Shown piece after piece: positions 24,975 through 33,717 of a stretch of DNA of 55,641 bases. The stretch lies in NCBI GenBank assembly GCA_050246595.1, contig JBFWVT010000030.1, forward strand, positions 1-55,641, in the 5' to 3' direction. Both the position numbers and the translations under genes were made by a program. Position 1 is the first letter of the stretch. Every line of letters starts with the position of its first letter. Source of the stretch: DATARH01 sp050246595 (GTDB lineage Bacteria; Pseudomonadota; Alphaproteobacteria; ATCC43930; CGMCC-115725). The notes under the pieces were generated by a model. That model saw nothing but the letters and a program-made list of their open reading frames with translations. It was not told the origin of the DNA and did not search any database.

Positions 24975-25751
24975 TCAGCCGGCCAGAAAACCTTCAACGC
25001 GTTCGAGAAAAGCCCGCGGCCGTTCGGCGTGCAGCCAGTGGCCGGCCTCCGCGATGCGGGCAATCCGCGCTTGCGGGAACAGCCGGCGGATCTCCCTATC
25101 GTGCTCGGGACGCAGATAGTCGGACCGCCCGCCGCCGATAAACAGCGCCGGCCCGTCATAAGTCACGCCGGCCGGGATCGGCGGAAACCCGACCAGAACA
25201 GGCATCTCGCGCTCGATCGCCGCCAGATTGATCCGCCACCGGGCCGTACCGCCGTCGAGCACCAGGTTTTGCAGCAGAAAGGCGCGCTCGGCCGGGTCCG
25301 GCACCGCCGGTTCGAGAAGCGCGTCGGCTTCGCTTCGGCGCCTGAAGCCGGCGAGATCGAGACCGCGCATCGCGCGGACCATCCCGAGATGGCGCGGCTC
25401 ATAAGCGACCGGCGCGATATCGGCGACGACGAGGCGTTCGACGGAATCCGGATCGCGCAGCGCCGCCAGCATCGCAACCTTGCCGCCCATGCTGTGCCCG
25501 AGCAGTGCGAAGCGGCGGTGCCCGAGCGCCGCGAGACTGGCGCGCACATCGTCGGCCATCCCGGCATAGTCCATCGTCTCGGCCCAGGGCGAGGCGCCGT
25601 GATTGCGCAGATCGAATGCGACGACCCGATGCCGCTCGCCGAGACGCGTCGCGATCGAAGCCCAGTTGCGCCCGGACCCGAACAGCCCGTGCAGGATCGC
25701 GAGCGGCAGACCCGCGCCGTATTCGGTCGCTTTCAGCAGCAGAGGCGTCAT
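24975..25751 (-). CDS. Alpha/beta-fold hydrolase (YbfF-like esterase)
   Basis: This 258-residue alpha/beta hydrolase has the oxyanion loop LAILHGLFGSGRNW, the nucleophile elbow LLGHSMGGKVAM (catalytic serine) and the C-terminal EAGHWLHAERP with the catalytic histidine. The motif order and short lid resemble E. coli YbfF, an esterase active on acyl-CoA and malonyl-CoA model substrates. The native substrate is unknown. It is followed in the same direction, 37 bases upstream, by the serine hydrolase gene, so the two may be co-transcribed. Confidence 0.88.
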   Translation of the reverse strand: MTPLLLKATEYGAGLPLAILHGLFGSGRNWASIATRLGERHRVVAFDLRNHGASPWAETMDYAGMADDVRASLAALGHRRFALLGHSMGGKVAMLAALRDPDSVERLVVADIAPVAYEPRHLGMVRAMRGLDLAGFRRRSEADALLEPAVPDPAERAFLLQNLVLDGGTARWRINLAAIEREMPVLVGFPPIPAGVTYDGPALFIGGGRSDYLRPEHDREIRRLFPQARIARIAEAGHWLHAERPRAFLERVEGFLAG

Positions 25752-25788
25752 TGCGGACCCAGACCCCGCTGCGCTACCGGCGCCGGGT

Positions 25789-26901
25789 TCAATCGATCGC
25801 CGCGTGCACCAGATTGGCGATCCGGTCGAGCCGCGCCGAGTGCCAGGGATCGTCCTGCATGTAGTTCGTCAGATAGGTGAACGACACAAGGCTGGTCGGG
25901 TCGGCCCAGGAATACGAGGTGCCGGCGCCGCCATGGCCAAAAGTCTGCTTCGCGCCGATCGTGCCGAGACCGCGGATGCGGTCGCTCTCGCCGCGCACAT
26001 GCGGTCCGAGACCGCGATGCATCGGGATGCCGGTCATCGCCGCGTCGCCCAATTCGCCGGTATGGTTCCTGGTCACATAGGCGACGAGCCGCGGCGACAG
26101 CAGACGCACCCCGCCCAGCCGGCCCTGCCCGAGCAGCATCTGATAGAACGCCGCCATGCCGCGCGCCGTGGCGTAGCCGCCGCCGCTCGGCAGCCCGGCC
26201 GCCTTGAACTCGGGCGAGTTGTCGCGCTCCTCCTCCGCATAGGTGTCGGCGCAGCGTTCCTGTTGCGCTTCCGGGACACCGACGAACACGTCATTGCCGA
26301 GACCGAGCGGCGCCAGCACATTGTCGCGGATCACGTCGCGGTAGTCGCGTCCGGTGACCGCCTCGATCACCATCGCCTGCACCAGATGCGCGGCGCGCGG
26401 GTGATATTGCAGCCTTGTGCCGGGGGTCCAGTCGAGCGAAAAGTCGCAAACCTCGGCGCGCATCCTGGCATGGTCGGCCCAGCTTTCGCGGCTGACATCG
26501 CCCGACGGGAAGCCGCCCTGATGCGTCATGACCTGGTGCAATGTGATTTCGCCCTTGCCGCGCGCCGCGAATTCGGGCAGGTGGTCGCTGATTTTGTCCA
26601 TAAAGGACAGGCGTCCCTCCTCGACCAGCGTCCACACCGCCGCGCTGGTCAGCACCTTGGTCTGGCTGAACAGCAGAAACAGCGTGTCATCGGAGGCCGA
26701 GACCCGACCGCCCTCGGTCCTGGCGTCGCCATAGGTGCGGAACAGCGCGAGCTGGCCGTTGCGCGCCAGCGCGATCTGAGCGCCGGGGTAGCGGCCTTGT
26801 TCGATATGCTCGCGGATCAGCCGGTCGAGATGTTCGAGCGGCCTGCGCGCAAAACCGAGCGCCTCAAGATTGCTCGATGGCAGCGGATACGATTCGGGCA
26901 T
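25789..26901 (-). CDS. Serine hydrolase, class C beta-lactamase / EstB family
   Basis: This 370-residue penicillin-binding-protein-fold hydrolase has the SxxK motif in LLFSQTKVLTSAAVW (serine nucleophile and lysine), and a tyrosine-containing second motif near RLQYHPRAAH that departs from the usual YxN by having Y-H-P. KQTFGHGGAGTSYSWAD corresponds to the third (HGG/KTG-like) motif. No signal peptide is visible, so it is likely a cytoplasmic esterase of the EstB type rather than an antibiotic-resistance enzyme. Substrate unknown. Confidence 0.85.
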   Translation of the reverse strand: MPESYPLPSSNLEALGFARRPLEHLDRLIREHIEQGRYPGAQIALARNGQLALFRTYGDARTEGGRVSASDDTLFLLFSQTKVLTSAAVWTLVEEGRLSFMDKISDHLPEFAARGKGEITLHQVMTHQGGFPSGDVSRESWADHARMRAEVCDFSLDWTPGTRLQYHPRAAHLVQAMVIEAVTGRDYRDVIRDNVLAPLGLGNDVFVGVPEAQQERCADTYAEEERDNSPEFKAAGLPSGGGYATARGMAAFYQMLLGQGRLGGVRLLSPRLVAYVTRNHTGELGDAAMTGIPMHRGLGPHVRGESDRIRGLGTIGAKQTFGHGGAGTSYSWADPTSLVSFTYLTNYMQDDPWHSARLDRIANLVHAAID

Positions 26902-26988
26902 CGCGTTTCCTCCAGTGTCGCTCGAACCGTGTCACCACCAGCGTTGCGACGCAATCCTGTCATTACCGCTACCGGCTTCCATCGTTAT

Positions 26989-27110
26989 CCCGTGGGCCTT
27001 CAGCCCACGGACTTGATCCGTGGGGAAAGCCGGGACCCACATTTCAGCCGTTCGTGCGGCGGCTCGGTGGGTCCCGGCCTGCGCCAGGATGATGGGTGGA
27101 ATTGCGACTC
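26989..27110. repeat. Dispersed palindromic repeat
   Basis: It contains CCCGTGGGCCTTCAGCCCAC and, a little later, the pair GCCGGGACCCACATTTCAG / GGTGGGTCCCGGC. The block GGGACCCACATTTC also occurs in copy B upstream of ahcY (from about 14203). It lies between two minus-strand genes, with no ORF. Confidence 0.5.
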
Positions 27111-27130
27111 CAGTACGTCTTGAGCAGAGG

Positions 27131-28060
27131 TTATCCGAGCCTGATCCAGGTCAGCTCGTGCTTGTTGTGAAACAGGTGGCGCAGCGTCGATCCCGGAATC
27201 GCCGCGAAACGCGCCGCAATGTCGTGATCGGTCGCGCCCTGGAACTTGATCGTGCAGACAAAGCGCCGGCAGGCCCCGGCGGCGAGCCAGCGCTCGACAA
27301 GCGCCAGGAGCCGCGCCGGATAGCACACGACATCGCAAAACAGCCAGTCCACCGGCCCGACCGAAGCCGGGTCGAGCGCAAAGGCGCTGCCGCGACGATG
27401 CTCGATACCGGGCAGACGCGCCACGTCCGGGTCGAGCGGCGCCTTGTCGACGCTGATCACGCGCGCCCCCATCCGCGTTAACGCCCAGCTCCACCCGCCG
27501 GGGCTGCTGCCGAGATCAAGACAGACATCGCCGGGGCCGGGCCGCTCTCCGATCACGGTCAGCGCCTCCCACAATTTCAGATAGGCGCGGCTCGGCGGTC
27601 CGGTGCGATCCTCGACAAACCGCATTTCGCCGTTCGGAAAAGCGCTTGTGCAATGCGCCGCCGCCAGCAGCGTATTCGGGTCGAGCAAGGTCCACGAACC
27701 GAGCGGAGCTTCCGGCGCCTTTTCTCCAAAGACCAGCGGCTTCGCCGATACCGATGGCAGCCGTTCCCGGATCAGCATCGCGCGGCGGTGGTGGCGCGGC
27801 GCATAGACGGCCCAGTTGCGCTGAATCGCGCGCAGCCGCCTTGCCGCTTCGCCGATCGAGGCGACCGGGATCGTCACCGGATCGAGCCAGACATTCTGCG
27901 CCCATGCCGCCGGGCGCGGCGGGCCGGACGCGAGCAGCAGCCGCTCGTGCGCCACTTCGACCTGTTCCAATTCGTGCGCCAGTTCGGCGACGAAACCTTC
28001 CGCCGCGAGATACGCGGTGCGGGTTGTCACCGCGCCGGGTTCCGGACGATGCTCAGACAC
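27131..28060 (-). CDS. RlmM/FtsJ-type rRNA ribose methyltransferase family protein
   Basis: This 309-residue SAM-dependent methyltransferase has the SAM-binding loop CLDLGSSPGGWSWALTRMGA followed by VISVDKAPL. The catalytic tetrad region of FtsJ/RlmM enzymes is visible: an aspartate in WLFCDVVCYPARLL, a lysine in VCTIKFQGATD and a glutamate in HNKHELTW. RlmM methylates the 2'-OH of C2498 in 23S rRNA in E. coli; the overall length and domain order (N-terminal RNA-binding part, C-terminal Rossmann domain) are similar but shorter, so target identity is inferred. GTG 28060 is used as the start. Confidence 0.8.
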   Translation of the reverse strand: MSEHRPEPGAVTTRTAYLAAEGFVAELAHELEQVEVAHERLLLASGPPRPAAWAQNVWLDPVTIPVASIGEAARRLRAIQRNWAVYAPRHHRRAMLIRERLPSVSAKPLVFGEKAPEAPLGSWTLLDPNTLLAAAHCTSAFPNGEMRFVEDRTGPPSRAYLKLWEALTVIGERPGPGDVCLDLGSSPGGWSWALTRMGARVISVDKAPLDPDVARLPGIEHRRGSAFALDPASVGPVDWLFCDVVCYPARLLALVERWLAAGACRRFVCTIKFQGATDHDIAARFAAIPGSTLRHLFHNKHELTWIRLG

Positions 28061-28085
28061 CGCGCATCCTCACCGGAGAGGCGTC

Positions 28086-29102
28086 ATGCCCTTGCCGCCG
28101 CAGAGCCGCTTCCCTCTCGCCGCCGACCTCTCGATCTGCCGCATCCTGAACGGGATGTGGCAGGTGTCGGGCGCGCATGGCGCGATCGACCCGGCGGGGG
28201 CCGTCGCGGCGATGTTCGCCTATCATGATGCCGGGTTCACGACCTGGGACCTCGCCGACCATTACGGCCCGGCCGAGGATTTTATCGGCGCCTTCCGCCG
28301 GCAATTTTCCTCTCGCCATGGCGCGGCCCGGCTCGGCGAAATCCAGGCCCTGACAAAATGGGTCCCCTATCCCGGTCCTATGACAAGGCGCGTTGTCGAG
28401 GAAGCGGTCGCAACTTCGTTGCGGCGCATGAATGCGGACCGTCTCGATGTGCTGCAATTCCACTGGTGGGATTACGCCGACCGGCGCTATCTCGACGCAC
28501 TGCGGCATCTCGCCGATCTGCGCGCGGAAGGCCGCATCCGCCACCTCGGTCTGACCAATTTCGACACCGAGCGGCTTGCGATCATCGCCGAACACGGCAT
28601 CCCGATCGTCTCGAACCAGGTGCAGTATTCGCTGGTCGATCGGCGTCCCGACGCGCGCATGGCTTCCTGGTGCCGGGAGCACGGCGTAGCCCTGCTGGCT
28701 TACGGCACGGTTCTCGGCGGGCTGCTGTCCGAGAAATATCTCGGCCGCGGCGAGCCCGGCCGCGCCGACCTCAACACCGCGTCGCTGCTCAAATACAAGC
28801 AGATGATCGATGCCTGGGGTGGCTGGGCGCTGTTCCAGGAACTGCTCGCCGTCCTCGCGCGGATTGCCGGCAAGCACCGGGTCGGTCTCGCCGCGGTGGC
28901 GATCCGCTACATCCTCGACCGCACGGCGGTGGCCGGAAGCATTGTCGGCGCAAGGCTCGGGGTTGCCGAGCACATCACCGAGAATGCCCGCGCCTTTGAT
29001 GTCGCGCTCGACGCCGAGGACGAGGCATCGCTCGCGCCGATTCTCGCGAAAGGGCGCGATCTGATGCGGACGATCGGCGATTGCGGCGACGAGTACCGGT
29101 AG
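28086..29102 (+). CDS. Aldo/keto reductase
   Basis: This 338-residue NADPH-dependent (beta/alpha)8 barrel reductase has GFTTWDLADHYGPAEDFIG with the catalytic aspartate and tyrosine, ALTKWVPYP with the lysine, and LDVLQFHWWDYAD at the histidine position. IPIVSNQVQYSLVDRR is the standard cofactor-side motif. It reduces aldehydes or ketones, and the substrate is unknown. GAGAGG lies six bases before ATG 28086. It is divergent from the methyltransferase gene with 25 bases between starts. Confidence 0.9.
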   Translation: MPLPPQSRFPLAADLSICRILNGMWQVSGAHGAIDPAGAVAAMFAYHDAGFTTWDLADHYGPAEDFIGAFRRQFSSRHGAARLGEIQALTKWVPYPGPMTRRVVEEAVATSLRRMNADRLDVLQFHWWDYADRRYLDALRHLADLRAEGRIRHLGLTNFDTERLAIIAEHGIPIVSNQVQYSLVDRRPDARMASWCREHGVALLAYGTVLGGLLSEKYLGRGEPGRADLNTASLLKYKQMIDAWGGWALFQELLAVLARIAGKHRVGLAAVAIRYILDRTAVAGSIVGARLGVAEHITENARAFDVALDAEDEASLAPILAKGRDLMRTIGDCGDEYR

Positions 29103-29121
29103 CGCGCCGGCCGGCAGTGCG

Positions 29122-29691
29122 TCAGACGCGCCGCGGCAGCGGGCGACGCTCGACCTGAAACGTCTTCGGGCCGTTGGCGCGGCGGATCGGCCGGCGCACG
29201 ATCTCGAAATCGCGGCGCGGCGGCGTCTCGATCGGAGGCAGGTCCTCGGCCGGCCGGCGGCTCTCGGCGAGCTGAGACTGCGACAGGCGCGGCGGCCTCG
29301 CCTCGTCGGCCGCCTCCGGCGGTATCCGGCGCAGGAACTCGTCGACAAATCCCGGCATCCTGCCGTTCGGGCGGGCCGGCCGCGGCGGCGACCTGCGCGG
29401 AGCGGCGGCGCCGGCGGCCGGCTTTTTCGGCGCCTTGTCGCGCGGCTTTACGTTCAGCTTGCACCCGTCAAGCTCGCTGCCGTCGAGCGCTTCGATAGCC
29501 TTCTTCATGGCCCGTTCGGTGGCGATATCGACAAAACCGTAGCGCAGCCGGGCGCCGGTTGCCGGGTCGCGGGCGACGACCGCGCTCAGCACGATGCCGA
29601 ACGGATCAAACGTCTCGGCGAGCCGCTCATCGGAAAGATCCGGCGGTAGATTGCCGACAAAAACATTCCCCTTGTTGTTGCGCACCCACAT
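29122..29691 (-). CDS. RNA-binding protein with one RRM domain
   Basis: This 189-residue protein has an RNA recognition motif at residues 7-85: RNP-2 is VFVGNLPPDL and RNP-1 is LRYGFVDIAT. The C-terminal half is basic, proline-rich and low in complexity (APKKPAAGAAAPRRSPPRPA region), which suits an unstructured RNA-binding tail. Bacterial RRM proteins are often cold- or stress-induced. ATG 29691 is chosen because AGGCGGA precedes it; an in-frame GTG at 29712 is the alternative. Confidence 0.85.
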   Translation of the reverse strand: MWVRNNKGNVFVGNLPPDLSDERLAETFDPFGIVLSAVVARDPATGARLRYGFVDIATERAMKKAIEALDGSELDGCKLNVKPRDKAPKKPAAGAAAPRRSPPRPARPNGRMPGFVDEFLRRIPPEAADEARPPRLSQSQLAESRRPAEDLPPIETPPRRDFEIVRRPIRRANGPKTFQVERRPLPRRV

Positions 29692-29978
29692 GCAATCCGC
29701 CTGTCGCGGCACCCCCGCTGGTTTTCGATCAGTCGTTCAGTCGCGTTCCGAACGTTGCGACGCCGCACGGCCGATGGTCAATTCCCCGAGCCGATATGGG
29801 ACCGCATCGCTGCTTTGCAACAATACCGCGCCGCGCCAGACGCCGCACGACCATGGCGCGCACCCGTCCATTGCCAGAACGCGCCCTGCGAGGCACGATC
29901 CGGCACTCTCAGGCGAACGCGGCCGGAAGGCGATCATTCCGCGCCGCGCCGGTGAACCATGCACAAAGGACCGCGCCA

Positions 29979-30452
29979 ATGCCCGCCGCCAAGCCGATCC
30001 CGGACGGTTATCGCACCGTTACGCCCTATCTGATCGTCGGCGACTGCGCCGCCGCCATCGCCTTCTACGCGACGGTGTTTGGCGCGACCGAGCGCATGCG
30101 GCATACGATGCAGGACGGCAGGATCGGCCATGCCGAGCTGACGATCGGCGACTCGATGGTCATGCTGGCCGACGAATTCCCCGAGCAGAATGCGCGCGCG
30201 CCGGGCGCGTTCGGCGGCTCACCGGTCGGTCTTCACCTGTTTGTCGAGGATGTCGATGCGGTTGTCGCCCGCGCCCTCGCCGCCGGCGCCACTCTGACCC
30301 GCCCCGTCGCCGACCAGTTCTACGGCGACCGCAACGGCTCCGTCACCGACCCGTTTGGTCATATCTGGCACGTCACGACGCATATCGAGGACGTGCCGCC
30401 CGACGAGATCGCCCGCCGCGCCGCCGCGCTGCCAAAGGGACAAAATCCGTGA
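29979..30452 (+). CDS. VOC family protein (PhnB-like glyoxalase fold)
   Basis: This 157-residue vicinal-oxygen-chelate protein has YLIVGDCAAAIAFYATVFGA at the start, MLADEFPEQN in the middle and DPFGHIWHVTTH with a metal-ligand histidine at the end, in the pattern of PhnB/YdcE-like proteins. Such proteins may act as dioxygenases, isomerases or binding proteins; activity is unknown. AAAGGA lies eight bases before ATG 29979. The stop overlaps the start of the deacetylase gene (GTGA), suggesting that both act in one pathway. Confidence 0.88.
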   Translation: MPAAKPIPDGYRTVTPYLIVGDCAAAIAFYATVFGATERMRHTMQDGRIGHAELTIGDSMVMLADEFPEQNARAPGAFGGSPVGLHLFVEDVDAVVARALAAGATLTRPVADQFYGDRNGSVTDPFGHIWHVTTHIEDVPPDEIARRAAALPKGQNP

Positions 30453-31321
30453 TCCCGCGCGACCGCGCGCCGTTTTCGGCGATTGTCGATCGCCCGCCGC
30501 TGCATCTGCCGAGCGGCGCCCGGATCGTCGTCTGGACGATCGTCAATCTCGAAGTCTGGGACATTTCGCGGCCGATGGCGCGGCAGGTTCTGCCGGCGCC
30601 GACCGGTCAGGTATTGCTGCCCGATGTGCCGAACTGGTCCTGGCACGAATACGGTATGCGGGTCGGCGTGTGGCGCTTTTTCGATCTGTACCAAAGGCTC
30701 GGCATCCGCCCGACCGTGTCGATCAACGCGCGGGTCTGCGAGGATTACGAGCGGGTCGCCCGCGAGTGCCGTGACTCCGGCTGGGAGTTCATGGGCCATG
30801 CCTGGGAGCAGATGCCGATCCACCGGGTCGAGGACCAGCGCGCGATGATCGAGCGCTCGGTCGGCATGATCGAACGTTTCACCGGCGAGAAACCGGTCGG
30901 CTGGCTCGGCCCCGGTCTGACGCAGACCGAGGAGACTCCGGAGCTGCTCGCCGCCGCCGGGATCAGATATATCGGCGACTGGGTCTATGACGACGAACCG
31001 ACCGAGATCCGTACCGCCAACGGGCCGCTTGTCACCTTGCCCTATTCGGTCGAGCTGAACGACATCCCGATGATGATCGTGCAGCACCACGAATCGGGAT
31101 ATTTCACGACAAGGTGCATCGACACGTTCGACCGCCTCTATCGTGAAGGCACCGAGCGCGCCAAGATCATGGCGATCGCGATCCACCCCTATATAAGCGG
31201 CCAGCCGCACCGCATCAAATACCTCGAAACGGTGTACGATTACATAAACCGCCACGCCGGCGTGCTGCACTGGCAGGGGCAGGAAATTCTGGAGTGGTAT
31301 CTGTCAGTGCATTCACGATGA
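30449..31321 (+). CDS. Polysaccharide deacetylase family protein (PuuE-like)
   Basis: This 290-residue NodB-homology-fold hydrolase has RPTVSINARVCEDYERVA, the EFMGHAWEQMPIHR histidine-containing strand, VGWLGPGLTQTEETPELLA and IAIHPYISGQPHRIKYLE near the end. This set is close to cofactor-independent allantoinase PuuE and related peptidoglycan or polysaccharide deacetylases. No signal peptide is seen, so a cytoplasmic amidohydrolase acting on a small molecule is more likely than a cell-wall enzyme. GTG 30449 is coupled to the preceding VOC gene. Confidence 0.87.
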   Translation: MIPRDRAPFSAIVDRPPLHLPSGARIVVWTIVNLEVWDISRPMARQVLPAPTGQVLLPDVPNWSWHEYGMRVGVWRFFDLYQRLGIRPTVSINARVCEDYERVARECRDSGWEFMGHAWEQMPIHRVEDQRAMIERSVGMIERFTGEKPVGWLGPGLTQTEETPELLAAAGIRYIGDWVYDDEPTEIRTANGPLVTLPYSVELNDIPMMIVQHHESGYFTTRCIDTFDRLYREGTERAKIMAIAIHPYISGQPHRIKYLETVYDYINRHAGVLHWQGQEILEWYLSVHSR

Positions 31322-31436
31322 TGAGTAAAGACGGCCATTCATTGCGGCTGCAGCAGCATACAATGATTATTGTCCGCGCCCCTTCAAGAAATCCGATTGC
31401 GCCTACCGCCTCATCGTTGTGACTTCCTAGCTGGTG

Positions 31437-31922
31437 TCACTGGCAAGCTGCTGCCGCATTTCCAAGTATTGAACCGAAGCTCTGTGGAACTCGCGATGGC
31501 CCAGAACCCGTCCCCAATGCGGCGGCGAGGCAAGATAAACGCCGCTGCCGTTCTGCTTCAGCCAGCGCCTCTTGAATTGCAGCCTGCCGGGCAGCTTCTT
31601 TTTGACGTGCTTGAAGTTCTTCGTGTTCCTTTGCACGCACCTGCTGAACTGTGGTTTGAATTCCTCCCCATACACAGTCGATGAATTTCGGATCAGCTTC
31701 GGTGATACCCAGTGCGGAACATTTGCTGGCAAAAGTCACGACTACCCCCCGTGCTTGAAATTGACACTGGAGATAGTTCGAATGGTCTCGATTGATGCCG
31801 CTGATTCCGCAGATATAGTCAACAAGATAGTCGATTCTTTGGCCAGCTGGTGCCGGCGAAGCGATAGCAGAAAGGACAGCAACGGCGATCGCAACCTGCG
31901 AAAACATCAGCGAGCGTTTCAT
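31437..31922 (-). CDS. Secreted hypothetical protein with coiled-coil segment
   Basis: This 161-residue protein has a clear signal peptide (SQVAIAVAVLSAIASPAPAG, cleavage likely after APA). Four or more cysteines in the mature part (CGISG, CQFQ, CSALG, CVWGG) suggest disulfides in the periplasm. Residues 95-125 are rich in Glu, Gln, Arg and Ala (HEELQARQKEAARQAAIQEA) and look like a coiled coil. The DNA is visibly AT-richer than neighbours. GGGGGAG precedes the ATG. Function unknown. It lies downstream of the E1 beta gene at the edge of the accessory segment. Confidence 0.65.
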   Translation of the reverse strand: MKRSLMFSQVAIAVAVLSAIASPAPAGQRIDYLVDYICGISGINRDHSNYLQCQFQARGVVVTFASKCSALGITEADPKFIDCVWGGIQTTVQQVRAKEHEELQARQKEAARQAAIQEALAEAERQRRLSCLAAALGTGSGPSRVPQSFGSILGNAAAACQ

Positions 31923-31961
31923 GATCTCCCCCCTGCACGGCCCACACCACCAAGGGCCGGC

Positions 31962-32975
31962 TCACTTGCTATATCCGTACACCTCGCGCACCGCGGCCGT
32001 GATCTTCTCCGGGCTCGGGATATAGAGTTTTTCGAGGTTCGGCGCGAACGGCACCGGCGTATGCGGGGCGGTAACGCGGCGGATCGGCGCCTTCAGCGCG
32101 TCGAACGCCCGGTCGGCGACCAGCGCGGCAATGTCGGTCGCGATCGAGCAGCGCGGCGTCGCCTCGTCCACGATGACCAGTCTTCCGGTGCGCTCGACGC
32201 TCTCCAATATCGTGTCCTCGTCGAGCGGCGATGTCGTGCGCGGGTCGATCAGCTCAATCTCGATCCCGTCCTTCGCGAGCGCGTCGGCCGCCTCGTTCGC
32301 GTAATGCACCATGCGGGCCAGCGCCACGACGGTCACGTCGTCGCCGTCGCGCACGATATTGGCCTCGCCGAACGGGATCGTATACGGCTCGTCCGGCACC
32401 TCGGCGCGCAGATCGTACATCAGCTTGTGTTCGCAGAAGATCACGGGGTCGTCGTCGCGGATCGCCTGGATCAGCAGCCCCTTCGCGTCATAGGCGTTTG
32501 ACGGCACGACGACCTTGAGACCCGGCACCGAGGTAAAAATATGATACGGGCTTTGCGAGTGCTGCGCCGCCGCGCTGCGCCCGGCCCCGACCATGGTACG
32601 AATGACCATCGGCGTCTTTGCCTTGCCGCCGAACATATAGCGGAACTTGGCGGCCTGGTTGAAAATCTGGTCGAAACAGACGCCGAGAAAATCGCTGAAC
32701 ATCAACTCGGCGACCGGTCTGAGACCCGTAACCGCGGCCCCGGCCGCCGCCCCCATGATCGCGCTCTCGGTGATCGGCGTATCGATGACGCGCGCCTCGC
32801 CGAACTCGCCGATCAGCCCCTTTGTGACCCCGAGCACACCGCCATAGGCGTCGCGCTGCCCTTCGCTCGCCGCCCCGCCGGCGACATCCTCGCCGATCAC
32901 GATAATGCTCGGATCGCGGCGCATCTCCTGACGCAAAGCCTCGTTGAGCGCCTGACGGATCGATTTCTGCGGCAT
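31962..32975 (-). CDS. 2-oxoacid dehydrogenase E1 component, beta subunit (pyruvate/acetoin type)
   Basis: This 337-residue transketolase-fold beta subunit of a thiamine-diphosphate dehydrogenase starts MPQKSIRQALNEALRQEMRR. It contains VIGEDVAGG, RVIDTPITESAIMGAAAGAA (20), AQHSQSPYHIFTSVPGLKVV and the C-terminal RRVTAPHTPVPFAPNLEK. Similarity is greatest to acetoin/pyruvate dehydrogenase beta subunits (AcoB/PdhB). Its partner alpha subunit is encoded 1.68 kb upstream on the same strand instead of directly adjacent. No E2 or E3 gene is in the window. The RBS is weak. Confidence 0.92.
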   Translation of the reverse strand: MPQKSIRQALNEALRQEMRRDPSIIVIGEDVAGGAASEGQRDAYGGVLGVTKGLIGEFGEARVIDTPITESAIMGAAAGAAVTGLRPVAELMFSDFLGVCFDQIFNQAAKFRYMFGGKAKTPMVIRTMVGAGRSAAAQHSQSPYHIFTSVPGLKVVVPSNAYDAKGLLIQAIRDDDPVIFCEHKLMYDLRAEVPDEPYTIPFGEANIVRDGDDVTVVALARMVHYANEAADALAKDGIEIELIDPRTTSPLDEDTILESVERTGRLVIVDEATPRCSIATDIAALVADRAFDALKAPIRRVTAPHTPVPFAPNLEKLYIPSPEKITAAVREVYGYSK

Positions 32976-33097
32976 TCCGGCAACCCTCCGGTCGATTTCG
33001 CGCATCATAGCGCGCCCGAGACCGTCGCGCCGCAACCGCGTCGCGTTTGGAGGGCGCGATCATTGACATGCGTTCTCCGTGTTTTCATCCTTGGCGC

Positions 33098-33328
33098 ATG
33101 AGCGTGATGATACAAATCCGCAACGTCCCCGAGGCGCTGCATCGCCGGCTGAAGTCGCGCGCCGCCCTGGCTGGCATGCCGCTGTCCGACTACCTGCTCG
33201 ACGAAATCCGCCGGGTCGCCGAGCGGCCGACATCAGACGAGTTGCGGGCGCGGCTGCGCAGCCGAACGGAAACGACGCTTTCCGTGCCGCCGGCCGACGC
33301 GGTCCGCGCCGAGCGCGATCGGGTGTGA
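33098..33328 (+). CDS. FitA-like antitoxin (ribbon-helix-helix)
   Basis: This antitoxin of about 76 residues begins MIQIRNVPEALHRRLKSRAA, the ribbon strand and first helix of FitA/StbC-type RHH proteins, followed by GMPLSDYLLDEIRRVAE. The C-terminal tail (RSRTETTLSVPPADAVRAER) would bind and block the PIN toxin. ATG 33098 or 33107 may be used. The stop overlaps the toxin start (GTGA), the usual antitoxin-first arrangement. It probably represses its own promoter as a dimer. Confidence 0.85.
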   Translation: MSVMIQIRNVPEALHRRLKSRAALAGMPLSDYLLDEIRRVAERPTSDELRARLRSRTETTLSVPPADAVRAERDRV

Positions 33329-33717
33329 TCGTCGTCGGTGCATCGGCGCTGCTCAAAGTCCTCCTGCGCACGCCGGCGGCGGAGGCCGTAAAGGATCGAC
33401 TGTTCGCCCCCGGCGAAACGCTGCACGCACCGCACCTGCTCGATGTGGAAGCCGCGCAGGTGATCCGGCGCTACTCCGCGACCGGCGAGATCAATGGCGA
33501 ACGCGGCCGCCTCGCTCTCGACGACCTGGCGGATTTCCCGCTGCGCCGCTACCCGCACGACTTTCTCCTGCCGCGCCTCTGGAGTTTGCGGAACAATCTG
33601 ACGGCCTGTGACGCCGCCTATGTCGCGCTCGCCGAGGCGCTCGACGCATCGCTATTGACGCGCGACCGACGTCTGGCCGCCTCCCCCGGTCATCATGCGA
33701 CTATCATCCTAGTGTAG
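33325..33717 (+). CDS. VapC/FitB-like PIN-domain toxin lacking the first catalytic aspartate
   Basis: This 130-residue PIN-domain protein would normally be an Mg-dependent RNase that cleaves tRNA or rRNA. Three of the four acidic positions are visible: the glutamate in LLDVEAAQVIRR, the aspartate in LTACDAAYVALAEA, and the aspartate in LLTRDRRLA. The N-terminus reads VIVVGASALL where the family has VIVVDASALL, so the first metal-binding aspartate is a glycine (GGT instead of GAT, one base). The rest of the fold and the coupling to the antitoxin are intact. I infer a detoxified toxin, provided the base is not a sequencing error. Confidence 0.87.
   Translation: MIVVGASALLKVLLRTPAAEAVKDRLFAPGETLHAPHLLDVEAAQVIRRYSATGEINGERGRLALDDLADFPLRRYPHDFLLPRLWSLRNNLTACDAAYVALAEALDASLLTRDRRLAASPGHHATIILV

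Noticed and set aside
25789..26901. Antibiotic-resistance beta-lactamase
   Set aside because: The protein has the class C fold motifs but lacks a signal peptide and has an altered second motif; an EstB-like esterase is more likely.
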